Below, piece after piece: positions 1 through 28,814 of a DNA stretch of 64,000 nt. The stretch's first letter is position 1. Every line of letters begins with the position of its first letter. Source of the DNA: Bryum argenteum (lineage: Eukaryota > Streptophyta > Bryopsida > Bryales > Bryaceae); NCBI GenBank assembly GCA_037043015.1, contig CM073327.1, positions 16,536,727-16,600,726 on the forward strand, read 5' to 3'. The notes under the pieces are model-generated. The model saw only the letters and a program-made list of their open reading frames with translations, made no database searches and had not been told where the DNA came from. Made by a program: the position numbers and the translations under genes.

Positions 1-489
1 CTACGCTACAACGGTTGCGGTAACTTTTATGAATAAAATTATTTTATGTACTTTTTAAAACAATAAATTCGACAAACAATATATCCTACTGTACCATAAT
101 ATCTAGAGTTAACGTTGGTACGTAACAATAAGTTGACATTCTAGGCTACATAAATACTTCCAACTGTTGCAGTAATTTTTATGAATAAATTAATTCTATG
201 TATGTTTCAAATAATAAATTTGGCAAACAATAAATCCTACTGTAGTACTGTACCATAATATCTAGAGTTGACGTTGGTATGTAACAATAAGTTTGACATT
301 CTAGGCTACATAAATAATTCCAACGATTGCGGTAACTTTTATGAATAAATTAATTCTATGTACATTTTAAACTATAAAGTTGACAAACAATTGTACCATA
401 ATATACTAGAGTTGACATTGGTACGTGCATTGGTGGTCGGCTACACCATAATATCTAGAGTTAACATTGGTACGTGCATTGGTGGTCGG
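1..489. repeat. Tandem repeat, ~155-bp unit, three copies plus a 49-bp duplication
   Basis: The anchor ATGAATA recurs at 29, 181 and 341, each followed by an AT-rich tract, a CCATAATATCTAGAGTT box and a CTAGGCTACATAAAT box. The period is 152-160 bp. The third unit runs into a 49-bp direct duplication (about 411-440 and 460-489) ending in GTGCATTGGTGGTCGG. No coding potential is visible. The array may continue left of the window. Confidence 0.8.
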
Positions 490-1268
490 TCGCCCCGTTT
501 GGTGGTAATTTGTGAAGTGAGGGCTTGTTTTACACTATGGTGGAGAAGGCCACGGGTCGGTCAAGAATTTTATATTAAACCAGTCACTTTTCATGAGTAT
601 CACCAACAACCGATCAAGTTTGAGGATCTTTTCCTAATTTTTTCTTGACCAATGAACTCCTTCACCGTATTGTATACCGGCCCTAAGTTAGGTAATATTT
701 CTCCAGTAAGGCAACTTGAATTTTTAGGTTTCTCGATTTTAGTATATGGTATAGGTATGTTTAACCCTTGTCCGCACTGTATAAGGTCAGTGCAATGAGA
801 CAAAGTGAGCTTAGAAACAAGAGTGGCATTGTTACGGTTAGGTAGTTGTCGAGTTCCCTCTATAATATATAATTTATTTAGTTTAGGTAGGTATACTTTT
901 CACGGCTGGAAGATCATGGGCCTATTCACTAACCATCTCCATGTTACATTCCCACTCCAGTTACACTTGATAACGGTGCGGCCACCTCCCCGTATTCTTT
1001 CACTAAAGTCAATCTCTCCCTTCAAGCCCTCACTCTACATCCCATGGACCAACCCCATTTGAATCATTGTTTATATGTTTTTCACACGAGAACTCTACAT
1101 ATCACTATGTCCTGCTAAAACTTTCTTAAGTCTTCTAAACAAAGTGGTGAAAGTCCATAGTCCATTTTTTATCTCTGGTAAACAACTCTCATTATAACAA
1201 ATGGCTTGTTGAGAACTAGATGATCAAATGGAAAATAAATTTCCAATTTCCAAACAACACAAGCCATA
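490..1268. other. Intergenic, nothing recognised
   Basis: Short open frames only, none with codon structure or a motif I recognise. No tRNA or transposon end seen. Confidence 0.5.
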
Positions 1269-1528
1269 CTAACCCCAAAAGATCCTTCACGTGCATACAT
1301 TCTCAAAGAATGACCTTCTACTTGAGGATAATTAAACTCAGTCTAAAGATTAATTTAAAGTATCCAAGAGAAGGATCTTAGTTTTAACTTGACCTTTTAC
1401 TCACAATAGAAAATTGAACCATTGATTCTTCGTCATTTGTGAGATTAGAATAGTCAAAGTTGGCTGAATTTTCTCCTTGCAAGAACCTTCAAAACATGTT
1501 TTAGGTTTCAAGGATCTTTAGGGGTTAA
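1269..1528. mobile_element. TTAA/CCC-ended MITE, 'GATCC' subfamily, ~260 bp
   Basis: The left end reads CTAACCCCAAAAGATCCTT and the right end AAGGATCTTTAGGGGTTAA, an imperfect terminal inverted repeat of about 19 bp. The right end keeps TTAA; the left has CTAA. The interior is clearly homologous to the element at 57624-57891: both contain AACTTGACC, then a long match around GGTCAAAGTTGGCTGAA, in the same order. No coding capacity, so it is non-autonomous. A TTAA target with termini starting CCC resembles piggyBac elements; that assignment is inference. Confidence 0.75.
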
Positions 1529-1559
1529 AAGGAGAAGACCTTACCCAAAAGAGGACTAG

Positions 1560-3020
1560 AAAGTGATACAATTCAACAAGGTAGAGTTTACAATCTCCTA
1601 TTTCAAGACTGGACCGTCACCACTGCACAACACGCAATGCAATCAGTACTCACATATTCGTTTTCAAGGACACAAACCACGACGTTTTAGCTCTTGGTGG
1701 CCGAAAACTCCACTCGTCGTCATCATCGATGTAACTCATTTTGACCATGGCCAAAAGGATCGTGCACAACAGAAAAAATAGTTCAAACTAAACAAGATCT
1801 TAATTAATCAAGTGATATAAACACTTGATACTCAAAGATTGGACACCATTTTGCAAAAACACAGGGCACTCATGCTGTGGCAGCACCACACTCAAGAAAA
1901 ATCTCAAACGAGTATCAAGGGGACACTCACACATCATCCCTGGTTTTTGAGCACCACCTACAAACTTTGTGAGCAATTTCAACGGTTGACTGAATTCATT
2001 GACGACTGCTCAGTAACTTGTTGGCCACGAGCTCTGCACTCGTCATTGCCGATGAAATCATGATCAAAAGGAACCCATAGAACAGGAAAAGCAGTTTAGA
2101 CTTATAGATGATCCTCATAAACAAGTGATTTGAACACCTTCGTTTTGAGATAGACAGAACATTCTCTTTCTTCAGATTGAATAACAATACTATACGAAAA
2201 CAGAAGGCACTCACGCAATAGCCACACTCCTCTCAAGAAAAATCTCATGAACGAGCATGGGGGACATTTACGCATGCGCTAATTTTTTGCACCACCTTTA
2301 AAACTACTGTTTTGAAAAAGTGTGGTATTTCCACCCCACTTTCCACAAGTGTTCTCATAAAGAGTGTCTTGTTTCACCAAGGTTGGTGGGAATTCTAGTG
2401 GAGAGCATGGTGGAGATACATACTTATCCACTACAGAAGAGTTGTTGATTTATTTACTCTTATTTTATATTTTTAGATTTGAGAATGGTATAAGTTTTTA
2501 CTTTTGACATAATCATTTCATGTAAATTAGTGCATGTGACACTAATTAACAATGCTTGTGTAGTGTTAACTTCACTTTTCAATCGTCTTCACCAATGAAC
2601 AAATTTTGACTGGAGTCGTTTTACGGATGATCGGTAACTTGGTAGCCAGGAACTCCGCACGATGAGACGTACTTGCCCGTAGCCAAAATATCTAAAAAAG
2701 GATTACAAACGTAAAAGTATCTCAAACTTAATAAGACACAGACAAGTGATCAAACACTGCAAAAAAGAAACGGAATTTACATTCTTACTTCAAGAATGGA
2801 CACCACTTCGCAAAACAGAAGGCACTCATGCAATGGACGCACTACTCTTAAGAAAAAGACACATAAATGAAAATTGGGGCACAATCACACCCATGCTATT
2901 CGCTAAAAAATAAGCACGACTCTCAAACTTTTCACTCTTCTTTAACAAGGAATGATCAGTAACTTACTTGTCTTGGTGGTCAGAAACGCTGCACTCGTCA
3001 CCATCGATGAAACCTACTGT
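1560..3020. repeat. Diverged tandem array, ~315-bp unit, about four copies
   Basis: Three boxes recur in fixed order. (1) A box around CAAGTGATxxxAACAC lies at about 1808, 2120 and 2733. (2) A box containing AGGGCACTCATG or AGAAGGCACTCA followed by a CTCAAGAAAAA-like stretch lies at about 1862, 2204 and 2819. (3) A box like GTAACTTxxTxGxCxxxxACTC with GCACTCGTC lies at about 1690, 2015, 2640 and 2970. Spacing is about 310-330 bp, with one double gap. The copies are strongly diverged, so the array is old. It ends about 500 bp upstream of the ERF start codon. Confidence 0.65.
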
Positions 3021-3521
3021 GTCCAGAGTCTGCCCAGTTGTGAGGAGTATCCATCAGCTTTTCATTCGAGTTGCACGCTTGCCGTGAGGACCAGCAACGA
3101 CCTAGCAAGTCCCAGGATATCCGCGAACCTTCCATGTCGGCTCCTGTCAAAAGAATAATCTAATACCCCTCCAGCTGACCCGCACATTAAGCACCTCTCA
3201 TGATTTGTACTCGTACCTGCAGCTAGCTACAATAGCTTACCTCCTACTTGAGAGTCTGGTGAGAGTCCACCCGTCAACTCCACCAATGTGTACGTCGTAC
3301 TAACCCCTCGTTTGCGAGTAATATGTCTAGCTGCTTACCAAGAAAAGGAATTAAAGGCAGGCAAACGCATTCGGGTAGTCGTCTCATCGTGGGGTCCAGT
3401 ATACGCGATTCTCCACCCTCATATATGACCACAAAGCTCCAACAATTGATAACAATCCAGTGTCAGAGTGCTGCAGTTGTTGGTTTATCTATTCATGAAG
3501 AGGCTGTGAGAGTTTACTGCC

Positions 3522-4640
3522 ATGGCGGTCGGGACGGGGATTCGGCGAGGGATGATCGAGGAGTTTCGGCACTACTTGTTGGAGGACGATGATAACTGTT
3601 TACCCGAGGAGCATTTTCTGCCACACTGGGCGAGCGAGCACGTCACAAGTTACGATATGAGCACTGAGGCTTTCTTCAAGAGTCTGGTGTCGCCCCTGAT
3701 GACACCAGTGCCGTCGCCACTGGCCTCTCCACGAGGAAATAAGGACAGTGAGGAGCAGCAAGATTGGAGAATCTCCCCAAGTGAGCGAGGGCCGGTGATC
3801 AGTAACCGAACGGGGCTGCCCATGCCAAATCTGATGCTCCCGTCGAGTTACTGGAAAACTTCTGCAACTGCAACGTCTAAGGAGAGTAATAGTGAAAGCA
3901 TGTTTATACAGAGCGTCCTTCGGGAGGATGATGGCTCCCAGTCTCAGCAAGCTGAGACATCTTCATCGTCTGGGAAGCGGCCCACGGTGGGTACGAAGCC
4001 GACTCGGTCTTTAAATTACCGTGGAGTGAGGAGACGGCCATGGGGGAAGTTCGCTGCTGAGATTCGAGATTCGGCTCAAAACGGTGCAAGGATTTGGTTA
4101 GGGACTTACGATACGGCTTTCGATGCGGCTTGTGCTTACGATCAGGCGGCTTTCGAGATGCGAGGGTGTAAAGCCTTGCTCAACTTTCCATTGAAGGCAA
4201 ATGTTTACGCGGCCACCATGGCGGCGAAGAATGGAGAGAGTACTCCAGTGGAGCCACCACCAGCACCTACAGCGCCAAAAGTGGACCAGATTCGTTATAG
4301 CCCCCATGAGCTTCTGGCTGCGCTCTGGCTGCAGCGGCTTCAGGAAGCGTCTTCCCCAGTGATGTCTCCTTACATGCAGATGGCGCAGTTGCTCGGGACC
4401 GCCCGGCAACGCATTGCCGCCATGCCACCTTCGTATTACGAGGATTATCCCCGAGTTCCATTATATCATCACGACCCTGCGGCTGCTTTCACTCATCATC
4501 CTCTTGAGGCTTATAATCGACTAGCCGGCCACAAGCGTGCGTCACCGTCGTGGCCTGAAAGCTCCATGTGGGAGCAGGGCTTGAAGCGGCCATGTCGTCG
4601 TGATCAATGGCAACAACAAGTTCCTGTGGGATACTATTAA
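3522..4640 (+). CDS. AP2/ERF domain transcription factor (ERF subfamily)
   Basis: The protein has 372 residues and no intron. One AP2/ERF DNA-binding domain lies at residues 166-224, from [12 protein letters not shown] to KALLNFPL, with WLGTYDT and AYDQAAF in between. The Ala and Asp residues that separate ERF from DREB proteins (A14, D19 of the domain) are both present, so it should bind GCC-box-like DNA; that target is family knowledge, not seen here. The N-terminal 160 residues are acidic and Ser-rich, fitting an activation region. The C-terminal half is Pro/Ala/His-rich and ends in a basic stretch, [10 protein letters not shown]. The start was chosen because CCATGG gives a strong plant initiation context and no upstream in-frame ATG extends the conserved part. 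A short frame at 3323-3592 overlaps the start in another phase and could be a uORF. Probably nuclear; stress or developmental regulator. Confidence 0.93.
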   Translation: MAVGTGIRRGMIEEFRHYLLEDDDNCLPEEHFLPHWASEHVTSYDMSTEAFFKSLVSPLMTPVPSPLASPRGNKDSEEQQDWRISPSERGPVISNRTGLPMPNLMLPSSYWKTSATATSKESNSESMFIQSVLREDDGSQSQQAETSSSSGKRPTVGTKPTRSLNYRGVRRRPWGKFAAEIRDSAQNGARIWLGTYDTAFDAACAYDQAAFEMRGCKALLNFPLKANVYAATMAAKNGESTPVEPPPAPTAPKVDQIRYSPHELLAALWLQRLQEASSPVMSPYMQMAQLLGTARQRIAAMPPSYYEDYPRVPLYHHDPAAAFTHHPLEAYNRLAGHKRASPSWPESSMWEQGLKRPCRRDQWQQQVPVGYY

Positions 4641-5079
4641 GGAGGTTCGATCATCAATTTTGTTGAGAGATTTTATTACAATGGGTAAACCCATTTTTTA
4701 CACACTTGGGGCTTCCGAGCCCCCGCCATTTCACAGAATTCACATCGATCTTCGCTTGGTGTTCCATAGTTATCTGCAACCACTTACTGGGAGCATGTAC
4801 CTGTTGTTTTACACATACTGCGTTTGATTAAATTAGTACTCAGGATGAGACCCACTGCCATGAAACTCTGTGCTGGCCAGATGTAAAGACCAGTTCCACC
4901 CCCATTCTAAGTTGTAAAATAGCTACCACTTACGAAATGTTTCAATCTTTCTCATTGCAATGGAAGTTCACGTTTGCACCTCTCATACTTGCATTGAAAC
5001 ATCACCCGTACTCACCATGCAATATTTCAACATAGAAGTGACTGCTAGTTTTGATGATATTTCATTGAATTGATTGTTT
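4641..5079. other. 3' flank of the ERF gene
   Basis: Probably the ERF 3' UTR and spacer. No gene, repeat or clear poly(A) signal could be assigned. Confidence 0.5.
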
Positions 5080-5430
5080 GCTTAGATTCTAATTTGAATT
5101 GGTGAAGTACCTGAAACAAAACTTTGCTTTGAATTCCATCGTGAATTGATAGAAGTACCTGAGAAACAGGGGCAGAAAATGATAATTTGTGTAAATTACT
5201 AATTTTGGAACTTTGCATTGATTTAATTGTGGATCGACGAAGTACCTGATTTGATGGTTTGCTTCTGTGACTTAATAGAAGAACCTGAGAAACAGGGGCT
5301 GGATTTGATGATGTTACACTATAACATTGATTTGGTACTTTGCTTTAATTCAATTGTGGATTGATGAAGTACCTGAATTGGCAGTTCGCTTAATATTTAT
5401 GTTTGATTTGATAGAGGTACCTGTTATTCG
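5080..5430. repeat. Composite minisatellite with GAAGTACCTGA core
   Basis: The core GAAGTACCTGA (variants GAAGAACCTGA and GAGGTACCTG) starts at about 5104, 5152, 5239, 5278, 5365 and 5414. Gaps alternate between about 39-49 and 87 bp, so the real unit is about 130 bp made of two sub-units. A second box, GAGAAACAGGGGC, recurs once per unit (5161 and 5288). It lies between the convergent 3' ends of the ERF and SPIRRIG-like genes. Confidence 0.8.
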
Positions 5431-5580
5431 TACACTGGATTCGTTCGTATAACTGAGAATTTCAGGTGATGGCAAACAAGTGGTTAGCGTAAATACAGCC
5501 ATTTAATATTCAGAGTCATGAGAAATACTGAACTCGGAGAAACAAAAATTGTACATAGAAATGATGATAAGGGGGACTAG

Positions 5581-22329
<16,749 letters not shown>

Positions 22330-23849
22330 GGTGTCCAACTACTTGACATATGTTCCTTGCTTGAAATCTAGCAATATATCTGAAATCATGCCCCGTCTGA
22401 TGATCAACACCTCCTGAATAAACTCGTGCCACCTTCCTTGAGTTCAGCCAATAACCATATCATTTATCTCCTGGCGACCCTAAGTTCCTTCAACCTGATT
22501 GACCACCCTTACGCAGAAACCTGGAACATCTGAACTCGGCAGAAGAACCCAAAACCCTGCCATAACAATGACCTCAGAAGATCATACTGGCAGCTCTTTC
22601 AGAAAAACAGCCAGGTGAGTGCGGGCACAGCAAATCGTATCTTCTTCCTCAGACTATAATCCGCACTAAGGTTCCCTGCATTCCAGTCCAAACGAACATC
22701 AGCAAACTAAGATCATGTAGTGAACTAAAAAAATTGCAGCTTTCTCTCATCGAAGAATGTTCAGAAAAATGAAAGCTTTGTGTGGCTTCGACATCGAGAC
22801 GAATATGACTACCACTGTACAATTACAATTCCACACGATCTACTCCCTCAAACCAGGGCTAGCCTAAAGCTCTCCTTCCAGTGTCTAGCTCCTTCACTAT
22901 CTAGCTCAAGACATGGAGTCCAGATTCATTACTTACATACACTTAATTCAAAAGCGTGCGCCATTTCTACATATACCTATCAACACTACATGAGTGAAAC
23001 AACAAGTTGCACTGAGACAAATATCTCAATTCAATTACACGTACTGAATACTCAGAGATTGGCATTGACAAGCTCAGCCTCAAACGGCAGTTACTCGACA
23101 ACATTTTTTCGCAGTGAAATCCACAACCAGCGCTAGCTACTAGAAAGTCTCTACATTCTCCTCACAAATATGCATACGGCTTCGTAAGCTGATAATCGAG
23201 CTCAGACATTCATACAGTGTGCTAGCTATTCCTACAGTACTACTCTAAACTCGGAAAGTCCACATCTCCAACATCCAGGGCAGCAATCTAGCTGAAACGC
23301 AACCGAACATTTTCTCTAAACCGAACATTTTCATAAACCTCCAATCTCGCTGACAACTTCTACTCACACGAAATTCACGAAATTCGTCACAACAAGCAAC
23401 AACAAATGCCAGATCCTTAGTGTTCGAAAATGCGACACTTACATTGCCTCTCGATTGCAAACACCAAAACCTCCATCAAGTAGAAAGCAACCGCCGTTTC
23501 CTCTCCACATACATTACTACATTGACGAATCATCACCATTCCAAGCTCCAGAAACGATCCATCTAGTCACTCTCCTCACACTAAACAAGCGATCAGAGAA
23601 ACAGAGCCGCAAAAATCTAAACAAGAATTGCACGATCGCCAGAAAACAGAGTCCGGAGTGGACACGGACCACATTGCAAGGGAAAAGGAATGCTAAAACC
23701 CTACCTGGAGGCGGATCCAGCTACAGATCTGCTGCCGCGAAGGAGAGAGAAGACAAGGAATGGAAAGGAGAGAAGAATGGCAACTTGTTGAATGAGAAAA
23801 GGGGATAGTATTGTAGAGAAAACAACGGACGGGGAGCTGTAGAAGAGCA
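22330..23849 (-). other. Probable 5' leader of the SPIRRIG-like gene with a long leader intron
   Basis: On the minus strand a pyrimidine-rich stretch (about 23790-23730) leads to CGCCTCCAG followed by GTAGGG at 23704, a good donor after 23705. No other gene explains it. An acceptor just upstream of the ATG (CAAGTAG, about 22340) would make a leader intron of about 1.36 kb. The rest of the interval shows no conserved open frame. Transcript evidence is needed; this is inference from sequence style. Confidence 0.45.
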
Positions 23850-24047
23850 ATGGCAGCAAATGTTAGCTTGGCTACTGTGAGTGGAATGGAAGCTCCAAAG
23901 GCAGTCGCAGCAAAATCAGGCGCTCTCTCGCGAGTCCGTCTTTCGTCCCCCACGGCGCCACCCCCGGCCTTCCCTCGTTCTCAACTCCTCGCGGCGATCC
24001 CTGTTCTCCCTGTCCCCACGGGCCGGGCCGGGTCGGGTCGGGTCTAG
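23850..24047 (+). CDS. Possible first exon or remnant of a plastid-targeted protein (uncertain)
   Basis: An ATG in good context (CAATGGCA) opens 65 codons starting MAANVSLATVSGMEAPKAVA, rich in Ala, Ser, Val and Arg and free of acidic residues except one Glu. That is the composition of a chloroplast transit peptide. The frame ends in a GC-rich GGGTCGGGTC run and a stop, with no mature domain. It lies within about 100 bp of the presumed SPIRRIG leader, head to head, so the two could share a promoter. It could equally be a chance frame in a GC-rich promoter. No downstream exon was found. Confidence 0.25.
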   Translation: MAANVSLATVSGMEAPKAVAAKSGALSRVRLSSPTAPPPAFPRSQLLAAIPVLPVPTGRAGSGRV

Positions 24048-24934
24048 GGGTGCAACCCGGCCCTTGCCCCACCGTCACCATTGCTTCACTTTTTTAATAC
24101 TTATTTCATTCGGTCAGATATAAATTGCCCCAAATTTTGTAATTAAATGTTTAATGCATAATTTCATTATATTACATTGATGCATGAAAATATTGTTTAT
24201 AAACAAGAGAATTTGTAAATTTTTGAAATGGCTTGTGTTGTATTTGGTACGAGGTGTATTAAGGGTCACTTCAAATGAGAAAGAGTTGCATTCAGTTGCT
24301 CTATCTCGAAAAAATATGGTTCCGCCGCCTTTGTCTCCTCCATTATGTCAATACAACCCTTCACATCTTGCCGAGGTCGTGGTGTTGTCAGAGTACCACG
24401 TTAATGTGACAATGGGGCAATCATTTGTCTTCTTTTGTTGTTGAAGTATATTGTTTCCTCTTTTATGTATGATTAGGTCCGGTCCACCCAATCACCCTCT
24501 TCATGTCTGATAGACCGTTCATGTTAGATTGTCAGCTGAGGTAGGGTTCTCAGTGAAATTAATACTCTACTGCTTTTAACGGACGTGAACTATTCATTTA
24601 TTGTCATTGATGCAATTGTTCAGTTTTTTCAAATGATTTCGTTGGGCCCATCATTATGTTCCTCTTTATATCAAACGTCTCATTCGTGTTAAGCTCAAAG
24701 CCAAGGTGGTGTTGTCACTTAAATGAAAACACTTGCCATGTACTTCCAAGAAGAGGTGAATTTTATTTATTTGTTTGTTGTAGCAACCACTTTTCAATCT
24801 CAAAAAGGCTTGATCTTGCTTGATTGTGCCTTTATTGAAGGAAAAAAAAATGTCATGTTCCAATATCATGTGATGTTGTTAGTGAAACCAAAGCTTAATT
24901 ACCTACTCTCAAAAATTAAGTACATGAATTCTCT
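24048..24934. other. AT-rich intergenic DNA, nothing recognised
   Basis: Small open frames without motifs. No transposon termini seen. Confidence 0.5.
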
Positions 24935-25048
24935 AGTCCTATACCACTGTTGTTAGGTCCTGTGGGCATATCATCAAGGGTAGGTCGAACGGACACTTTA
25001 TTCACGCCAACCCTTACGGGTCTGGTGTTCTTCTTCTTCTTCTTCTTC
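24935..25048 (+). mobile_element. Short SINE-like retroposon (~114 bp) with (TTC)n tail
   Basis: Flanked by a perfect 14-bp direct repeat TACATGAATTCTCT (24921-24934 and 25049-25062), i.e. a target-site duplication. The body contains GGTCCTGTGGGCAT then CGGACACTTTATTCACGCC and CGGGTCTGG. This corresponds in order to the 3' module of the SINE at 53917-54279, and to the minus-strand copies at 54768 and 55504. It ends in (TTC)n rather than the (CTAT)n tail of the other copies. Confidence 0.8.
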
Positions 25049-25062
25049 TACATGAATTCTCT

Positions 25063-25499
25063 TTTTCATTGTGTAATTAATACATTTATCTCAAAGAATT
25101 TCAATCTAGTAAGTTTCTTGTTACTCAGCTAAATTCTTGTTGGCTTATTAACAAACAAATAGATATGGCAATATGTCGTTGAGAAAGTTTGTGTTTCATA
25201 ATGGATGTGAAGGGATTTAAACCATTCATTATTTGTTGTACATAAAAATGTGCATTTAACAAATATATATATACATGTGAAAGATAGGAATCTCTTATAT
25301 AACATGTTCATGCCCAAATTCATATAATTCGATTGAAAGCAATTGCTATCAAAAAATGGTGAAAGTAGTCATAACTATAGTATAACATAACTAAGTGAGA
25401 ATTTAATATATTTAAATTTTTAATTCTAATTTATTCTAGCCTCTATTTTATGATTTAAATGTTCAATAATAAATACCAATGTACTAAATGACATAATAT
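25063..25499. other. AT-rich intergenic DNA, nothing recognised
   Basis: No gene or transposon end found. Confidence 0.5.
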
Positions 25500-26039
25500 T
25501 CTACCCCTAAAGGACCAAGCATGTTTCTGAATCTTCATGGCGGTAATGGCAATTTCTTGACGATTTTGTGCAAGTTGAGGTATGATTCAATTCTTTTTAT
25601 TTTTTTGGTGTTTCGGAAGGCAAGATCCTCAACATTACTACCTACACAAACATCATGTTAAATTTCAACTTTTGAATCTTTACCGTTAGTGAGAATTTAA
25701 CATTCAAAGGTTGTAAAAATGGTAAGAGCTTAGAATTGAAATGTTTTATATTTGAGTAGCACACTCATAAAAAACCATACTTTTGAAAACAAATTCAAAA
25801 AAACACTAAATAAAAAAGTTGTTTCTTTGTCCTATTTAGGCTTATAAACTAAAATATCCGTTAGAAATTCCTAGTTTGGGATTGGACTTTGATAATTCTC
25901 ACAAACACAAGCTTGTAGTATAAAGAGCATTGAGTCAAAATATTATGTAAAATTATATAACATTATTTTTCACGCCATCATCTAGGTTGCCCAAAATTCC
26001 AAAAATGCCTTTTGGCTTTTTTGGTCCTTTAGGGGTTAA
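25500..26039. mobile_element. TTAA/CCC-ended element, 'GGACC' subfamily, 540 bp
   Basis: The left end is TCTACCCCTAAAGGACCAA and the right end TTGGTCCTTTAGGGGTTAA, an inverted repeat of about 16 bp beginning CCCC. The right TTAA is intact; the left has mutated to TCTA. No protein is encoded, so it is non-autonomous. It shares terminal design with the elements at 1269, 27782, 28815, 41606, 57624 and 61790. Confidence 0.75.
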
Positions 26040-27781
26040 TAAATGATGAAAGTTCCTAAGTATGTTCTTACTCTCTTCATTCAGAGCTTTACTTTCTGGA
26101 CATTAGCAATAGTCATACTCCATACTGAGATTGCCTTTTCTTATACAAAATAGTTTATATTAAAGTGTGCAAAGCCGAAATTGGTAATTTAACATGCGTA
26201 TTTGGTAAAATACTTGGCTTTTGCAAAGTATTTTTATGTCGTAAATATTCAAGATTTGATTAGAGATATTAAAATTTATTAATATAAATTCATATTCCTT
26301 ATACAAATATGATATATATAATGATTTACATTCATTGTATTTCATTTGTGGCATATATACTATTTGTTAATACACATCGTAGATTTACACAAACATAAAG
26401 ATGGTTTATGTATGTGCTAGGTACTATAAGAATTTGAAATATCTCACATACGTAAGTTATTTAGCCATTTACGTTATACATTATTGAATGTCTATATTGG
26501 TGTCTACACAATTCCTGTTAATTCCTATTAAAGACCTTCTAACCATAATTATTGTAATAAATGTATGTTATTGGACTTACACTTATTATAATCAAAATTA
26601 GTATATTAAGTTCTTTATATTTTGGTGGTTCTTGTCAAGAGCAAGTATATATTAAATTCATCACCAATTTAATATTACAATACTAAAAATATTATGAGAT
26701 TTGGATTTTGAATTTGGCAAGAACAGCAAGCTATGTGCCAAAATCTACTACCTTTAGAGAGCTTAAGATTTAGGGTAAAAAATTATCATAGAACTAGCTT
26801 TTAGAGCAACATCAAGTGAGGGTCTAGATAGTATTATTGGTGCAGCAAGTGGCTACTTTGTATCTATGGAATTTTCTAGAACTCATTTAGGGTAAGGGAT
26901 TCATGCATGTAGTATTATAGGCTTCTTAAAATAGTATAGCAATAACTCATCTTTCACTTTGTAGAGGCCAAGTTGGCGGATACTCTGGTTGTAAATGACA
27001 TCAAGTATGTTGATTGTACGACAAGAATTGACGTATGTGATATCTGCAACGTCCTTGCTTAAACCCTACTCATAACAATTACTTGCACAAGTGCACGTAT
27101 TTAGTCAATTATCATAATAAGGTTCAAATCATAACTTATTCCTTAGTAATAGCGGCACCCTCGTGCACTTCACTAGGACCATATCTTTCTTATAAAGGTG
27201 GTTGCCACTTGCACTTTACAAGGACTAACTATTTCCTATAAAGGGAGCTCGGGAAGGGTATGTTATGCCTGCAATATACTACAAGGGGATAGCTTTATGC
27301 ACACATATTTAAATTGCGGAAGTGAGATTAGAAAATCCATAACATTATCAGAGTCACTTATATCACTAGCAAAAAAACAAGTCGGGAATTACTCAAAAGT
27401 GATTAATTTTTAGTTATCGGGGACACTTTTAGTTAAATTGAGAACATGTTTTTCTACTAATGTACGCGGCATGTAGAGTGAAAAACAATCACTGAATATC
27501 AATCATATGATATTGCTTTCTAGACTTATCTTTTGATAAAACTATATAAAACTTCTGACCCGCAATTTTATGAAGCATGATTATTTTCAAGATATCTATT
27601 TAATTCCTATGTAATGTTTTGTACCATAATTGAAAAGTTTAGAGGAGAGGTAGGTTCACATTGCTACTTACTAGCAATGCAACTAATATTGTATCCTCAT
27701 GGCTAGTCTAGCACAAATCCTAATATGTTGGAAGTGCCAACAATTACATTGAATCTATAAAAAGTTGCTATTTGTTCTTAT
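26040..27781. other. AT-rich intergenic DNA, nothing recognised
   Basis: Very AT-rich, with only short open frames. No termini, tRNA-like sequence or recognisable protein found. Confidence 0.5.
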
Positions 27782-28765
27782 TTAACCCCTAAACGCCCAA
27801 GCCTATTTTTAGCAGAAAAGCACATTTCTATAGAAATCGTCATAGATGAAAATCAGGAGAAGCTATTAAGATCTCAACCGTACAAACTTGTAAACGACTT
27901 ATCGAAGAAGATCATGTGGACCAAAATTTGAGTCATGAGGCCTTATAGATCGGGAGATCATAACATATTAATATCAAAAACAAACTGCAAAATTTCATCA
28001 TTTTCACTTTGAGGTGGAAATGCTACCAATATACCTATTGCAATGAAAAAATCACCAACTAGAAAGATGTTCACCTTCATCTTAATAAGTCCTTTACCCA
28101 ACAAAAATTCATCAAAAAAAAATTTTGGCTCAAATAAAAGCCATGCAATTGTAAAAACTACCGAACATTTTACAAAGGAAAAATAGTCCAAAACTAGACC
28201 CTTTGCATTCAATTTCATGCCTTATCTTCAAAACATCTTTGATCTTGTTAAGGTTTCTACCACTTAGACTAGACTCTAATTGGAGGCCATCCCAAAAAAT
28301 TAAGTTGAAATCCAACGGTGGATGAGGGAGATATAGCTCCTCAAATATCATCCATTTTCTCACTTTTTCGGTTGACAAAACATCATTACAAATCCAATAG
28401 CAAAATCATTTGGATCAAAAAACCTCTCACTACAAAGTTGTTAAGAATCACCTTAAGATCATGACCATGAAATTTTTTTTTATGAAAAACTATTTTTATT
28501 TTCACATAATTGGCTTGCAATGGTAATACATGCCCCATGCTTGGAAACCCAAAAACAAGAGTTGTCTTCACTAAAGTGCATTCCATTAATTCATACTTTA
28601 TTGTTTTGGCTTGAAAATTTTACAACACAAACTAGACTTGATTTGGAACCTAATCCAAGTAATTTCATCCAAAACAAACCTTGGATGAAGAAGATATGAC
28701 TCTTCAAAGTTTCTGATGTACATCCAAAATGTTGTTTTTCGACATCGTGGGCGTTTAAGGGTTAA
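27782..28765. mobile_element. TTAA/CCC-ended element, 'ACGCCC' subfamily, 984 bp
   Basis: The left end is TTAACCCCTAAACGCCCA and the right end is GGGCGTTTAAGGGTTAA, inverted with one mismatch, with TTAA at both outer edges. The interior is homologous along its whole length to 41606-42580; shared landmarks include CTCATGAGGCCT and ACCACTTAGACTAGACTCTA. The open frames inside are short and differ between the copies, so I regard both as non-coding. Confidence 0.85.
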
Positions 28766-28814
28766 CCAAAATTGAAAAATAAGTGAGATTGTGGAATCAA
28801 AAATTCAGTTTTAT

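Noticed and set aside
25027-25049. (TTC)n as a simple independent microsatellite
   Set aside because: It directly precedes the right target duplication and is best read as the SINE tail.
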